The notes under the pieces are model-generated. The model worked only from the letters and a program-made list of their open reading frames with translations, did no database searches and was not told the DNA's origin. From Crocinitomicaceae bacterium (GTDB taxonomy: Bacteria; Bacteroidota; Bacteroidia; Flavobacteriales_D; Crocinitomicaceae): a DNA stretch of 64,000 nucleotides. This document shows, in pieces, positions 63,286 to 64,000 of this stretch (positions are counted from its first letter, which is position 1; the number at the start of each line of letters is the position of its first letter). Both the position numbers and the translations under genes were made by a program. The stretch lies in NCBI GenBank assembly GCA_022447585.1, contig JAKVAR010000006.1, positions 186,001 through 250,000 of the forward strand. The letters are read 5' to 3'.

Positions 63286-63534
63286 ATGAAAAACTGGAAT
63301 AAAGTAACCCTGATTTTCGCAGTATTAATGATCACAGATTTTGTGTTTGGGCAAGGATGTTCTCAATGTAAGTTATTGGCTGAACAAGGAAGTGAACTGG
63401 ACGAAGCTTCTTTTGGCACCAATATCAATTACGGCATTCTCTACCTTATGGCAATGCCCTACATTATCATCTTTTTTATTTTTAGAAAAAAGATAATTCA
63501 ATTCATTAAAAGAAAGTTCGATCGCCCGGTTTAG
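63286..63534 (+). CDS. Small exported membrane protein, 82 aa
   Basis: A signal peptide (VTLIFAVLMITDFVFG, then Gln) is followed by a short exported part with a CSQCK motif, one transmembrane helix (ILYLMAMPYIIIFFIF) and a basic tail (RKKIIQFIKRKFDRPV). The layout means that the CxxC would face the periplasm. It overlaps the convergent PorP/SprF gene by 4 nt. I recognise no family; related short proteins occur near type IX genes but I cannot confirm that from the sequence alone. Confidence 0.65.
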   Translation: MKNWNKVTLIFAVLMITDFVFGQGCSQCKLLAEQGSELDEASFGTNINYGILYLMAMPYIIIFFIFRKKIIQFIKRKFDRPV

Positions 63535-64000
63535 AATCGTCTTGCTCTGGTTTTAAATAACGAATGGTCTAAGTTAGTATAGGCCAAAGAAAATTCTAGC
63601 GATCCTCCACTATTCGCTCTTCTTAATGTAGAAACCGTGACATCATAAGAAATTCCAAAATGGAAACCTTTCCAATCTAACACAACTGTTGGAATTACAG
63701 CATCTTTAAATCTTGCATAGCATCCTATACCTATGAAGGCATCTTGTGTGTTTCCTGTAATCTTGGTTGAATTCTGAAAGCGATATTTCATAATAAACCC
63801 TAATAGACTTTCATAGTGCCCCCCTTGCACAAACTGAACGAAGTTAGCCTCAATTCCTAATGGCTGGCCTACAAAATCAGATTCAATTCCTATATTTCCA
63901 ACATATTTTCTTTGTAAGAAGTCTGAGGACCCATCTATATATTTCATTTTAGGTTGATTCAAGTGAAATCCTGCGATACCTAACTTAAATTTAAAATCAT
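63531..64000 (-). CDS. PorP/SprF family protein, C-terminal part (cut by right edge)
   Basis: The frame is open to position 64000, so the N-terminal half lies outside. The visible 156 residues are the C-terminal barrel of PorP/SprF: FKLGIAGFHLNQPKMKYIDG, YESLLGFIMKYRFQNSTKI, FIGIGCYARFKDAVIPTVVLD and FHFGISYDVTVSTLRRANSG, ending in FSLAYTNLDHSLFKTRARRF. It is a second paralogue in addition to the one at 19462. Its cargo gene, if paired, must lie beyond the window. The 3' end overlaps a small plus-strand gene by 4 nt. Confidence 0.9.
   Translation of the reverse strand, partial: DFKFKLGIAGFHLNQPKMKYIDGSSDFLQRKYVGNIGIESDFVGQPLGIEANFVQFVQGGHYESLLGFIMKYRFQNSTKITGNTQDAFIGIGCYARFKDAVIPTVVLDWKGFHFGISYDVTVSTLRRANSGGSLEFSLAYTNLDHSLFKTRARRF

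Noticed and set aside
1..64000. CRISPR array, prophage, integrase or complete insertion sequence
   Set aside because: No regularly spaced repeats, phage structural genes or transposase motifs were found on reading both strands.

Overview
The window is about 64 kb of low-GC chromosomal DNA that reads as a marine-type member of the Bacteroidetes, most likely order Flavobacteriales (Crocinitomicaceae/Cryomorphaceae-like). The evidence is type IX secretion cargo with both C-terminal domain classes, PorP/SprF proteins, a TonB-dependent receptor with a carboxypeptidase-regulatory N-domain, a bacillithiol-type YtxJ protein, promoters of the TTG...TAnnTTTG class, and many signal peptides whose predicted cleavage site is followed by Gln. 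No phage, complete insertion sequence, integrase, CRISPR array or resistance island is visible. The gene order is that of a core chromosome with small hypervariable gaps.

Region by region. 1-3583: the distal part of a tightly overlapping histidine operon (hisB, cut by the left edge, then hisH, hisA, hisF, hisIE). 3868-9417: a minus-strand run of TonB-dependent receptor, kdsB, an HU/SPOR cell-envelope protein and a C1-family lipoprotein peptidase. 9463-12797: dprA facing a PpiD/SurA-like foldase. 12939-18017: a 1692-residue surface or periplasmic protein with an N-terminal beta-barrel, 14 tandem Ig-like modules and a Lys-rich tail. 18170-23974: a type IX secretion cluster (type B cargo, PorP/SprF partner, S8 protease with type A sorting domain). 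24404-25712: a divergent AhpD-like/TetR pair with a palindromic operator. 25751-31260: PrcB-like and OmpA-like lipoproteins, uvrC, a glycosyltransferase and a cell-wall amidase. 31333-31406: tRNA-Asn. 31443-35964: a loose region with a YD-like lipoprotein, a broken beta-propeller gene, an Omp85-type barrel, a MORN-repeat protein and a previously unlabelled 34-codon ORF behind a sigma-54-like promoter. 35965-38971: a multi-spanning glycosyltransferase-like protein, a GNAT enzyme and a small barrel. 39018-45675: a minus-strand run of bestrophin, HAD phosphatase, secreted propeller-like protein, CBS/CorC membrane protein, purD, purQ and a DUF6427-like membrane protein. 45813-49307: a DksA-like protein with lspA, facing an OmpA-domain protein and a beta-barrel. 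49309-53243: a 1021-residue TPR protein divergent from an ftsE-like ATPase. 53245-55745: glutaminyl cyclase, ytxJ and pheS. 55942-64000: paired lipoproteins, a sorting-domain-like protein, a PolB-type exonuclease, fRMsr, an Ig-like lipoprotein, an LPG-synthase-like membrane protein, a TPR lipoprotein, a small membrane protein and a PorP/SprF gene cut by the right edge.

How it fits together: much of the window serves the cell envelope. LspA processes the many lipoproteins, glutaminyl cyclase probably caps the Gln-starting exported proteins, the PpiD-like foldase helps their export, and PorP/SprF plus C-terminal domain cargo feed type IX secretion. The items most worth following up are the sigma-54-like small-ORF unit at 35686-35930, the 14-module barrel protein, the TPR/barrel/OmpA operon, and the operator that overlaps its promoter at 25015-25032.
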